This document shows positions 5,198-5,616 of a DNA stretch of 5,616 nt, one piece after another. A program made the position numbers and the translations under genes. Location: the NCBI GenBank assembly GCA_946186725.1, contig CAMHOI010000069.1:1-5616 (forward strand), written 5' to 3'. The notes under the pieces are model-generated. The model worked only from the letters and a program-made list of their open reading frames with translations, made no database searches and had not been told where the DNA came from. The first letter of the stretch is position 1; every line of letters begins with the position of its first letter. Origin of the DNA: an uncultured Clostridia bacterium (GTDB lineage: Bacteria; Bacillota; Clostridia; Oscillospirales; Acutalibacteraceae).

Positions 5198-5616
5198 GGG
5201 GTATCCCTCCCGTTCAGATAGGCCGCCAGCCCCTTCGCGATGGCGAAGGACAGCTTGCGTTGATAGGTTTCGTCTTTCAGATCGCGCAGATCATTGGGAT
5301 CGGAAAGAAAGCCGCATTCCACCAGCACGGCGGTCTGCCTGGCATGGTAGATGAGGTAGACGTCGCTGGTGCAGGGTTTGATCTGCCGCTTGTTCCGGGG
5401 CTGCAGGTCTTCGACCACGGCAGTCTGGATGGCACCCGCGAGCGCCTGTGCCTCTGCATTCCCGGCGGTATAAAAGACCTGCGCGCCCCGGCCCCGCCCG
5501 GTGTAAAAGTTTTGATGGACACAGAGGTAAACGCAGCCCTCGTTTTCGTTCATGACGTCGAACCGGTGGCGGATGTCGCTGCGCTTTCGCGTCGCCAGAG
5601 AACCGCTCTCGGTCTC
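5194..5616 (-). CDS. cwlD: N-acetylmuramoyl-L-alanine amidase, CwlD-like (5' end outside window)
   Basis: The frame is open from the window edge (5616) to TGA at 5196-5194, giving the last 140 residues. It belongs to the Amidase_3 family of zinc amidases that cut the bond between muramic acid and the stem peptide. Visible signatures are the RKRSDIRHRFDVMNE helix, CVHQN with the third zinc ligand H34 (fragment numbering), GAQVFY, the CwlD-like stretch KQIKPCTSDVYLIYHARQTAVLVECGFLSDP with catalytic E100, and a C-terminal helix ending AAYLNGR. The first two zinc ligands (DPGHGG-type motif and a Glu) would be upstream of the window. An internal ATG at 5553 is not the start, because family-conserved sequence continues above it. 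CwlD acts in making muramic delta-lactam of the spore cortex, so a spore former is suggested; the exact subfamily is inferred. Likely co-transcribed with radA. Confidence 0.85.
   Translation of the reverse strand, partial: ETESGSLATRKRSDIRHRFDVMNENEGCVYLCVHQNFYTGRGRGAQVFYTAGNAEAQALAGAIQTAVVEDLQPRNKRQIKPCTSDVYLIYHARQTAVLVECGFLSDPNDLRDLKDETYQRKLSFAIAKGLAAYLNGRDTP
5205..5211 (-). promoter_or_regulatory. Ribosome binding site that fixes the radA TTG start
   Basis: On the minus strand, GGGAGGG lies 7 nt before the TTG at 5197. It is inside the last codons of the amidase gene. The strong site and ideal spacing support TTG as the true start and suggest translational coupling, since the amidase stop TGA overlaps the start codon (TTGA). 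Confidence 0.85.

Noticed and set aside
5194..5553. Complete 119-residue gene starting at the ATG at 5553
   Set aside because: The frame stays open to the window edge, and the residues above the ATG (KRSDIRHRFDV) match the conserved helix of Amidase_3 proteins, so this is an internal methionine of a longer gene.

Overview
The window looks like a core-chromosome segment of a GC-rich, low-abundance-of-AT Firmicute, most likely a member of the class Clostridia (an Oscillospirales/Ruminococcaceae-like gut bacterium would fit). This is inferred from the rpsF-ssb-rpsR order, strong AGGAGG-type ribosome binding sites, a small four-helix membrane protein of the TIGR04086 type, and a CwlD-like amidase of the kind used in endospore cortex modification. 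No marker fixes the genus. There are no mobile elements, CRISPR arrays, tRNAs or rRNAs, and coding density is very high; the longest non-coding gap is about 117 bp.

Layout. A small membrane protein (27-434, +) is followed by a strong promoter and a structured leader (448-535), then the classic rpsF-ssb-rpsR operon (552-1586, +: ribosomal protein S6, single-stranded DNA-binding protein, ribosomal protein S18), closed by an intrinsic terminator at 1592-1618. An MFS transporter resembling the FucP group (1643-2821, +) starts only about 20 bp after that terminator. A PAP2-type membrane phosphatase (2849-3784, +) follows, with its own very good promoter embedded in the end of the transporter gene. 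A perfect 34-bp palindrome (3784-3817) serves as a bidirectional terminator between this gene and the convergent minus-strand pair: radA (3830-5197, -, TTG start) and, overlapping it by 4 bp upstream, a CwlD-like N-acetylmuramoyl-L-alanine amidase (5194-5616, -) whose N-terminus lies beyond the window edge.

How the parts work together. The S6/SSB/S18 operon couples ribosome assembly and DNA replication/repair proteins. RadA acts in recombinational repair downstream of SSB-coated DNA but is in a separate transcription unit, translationally coupled to a cell-wall amidase. The PAP2 phosphatase (lipid phosphate or undecaprenyl-pyrophosphate turnover is possible) and the amidase are both envelope-related, but they are convergent and the window gives no direct link between them.

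The region is essentially ordinary housekeeping DNA. The points worth a second look are regulatory and small in scale: two promoters sharing nearly the same 13-nt extended -10 element, a structured rpsF leader with two mutually exclusive hairpins, a small hairpin covering the rpsR ribosome binding site, a 9-bp tandem repeat in the rpsR N-terminus, and an extra C-terminal membrane region on the PAP2 protein. I do not see an undescribed multi-gene system here.
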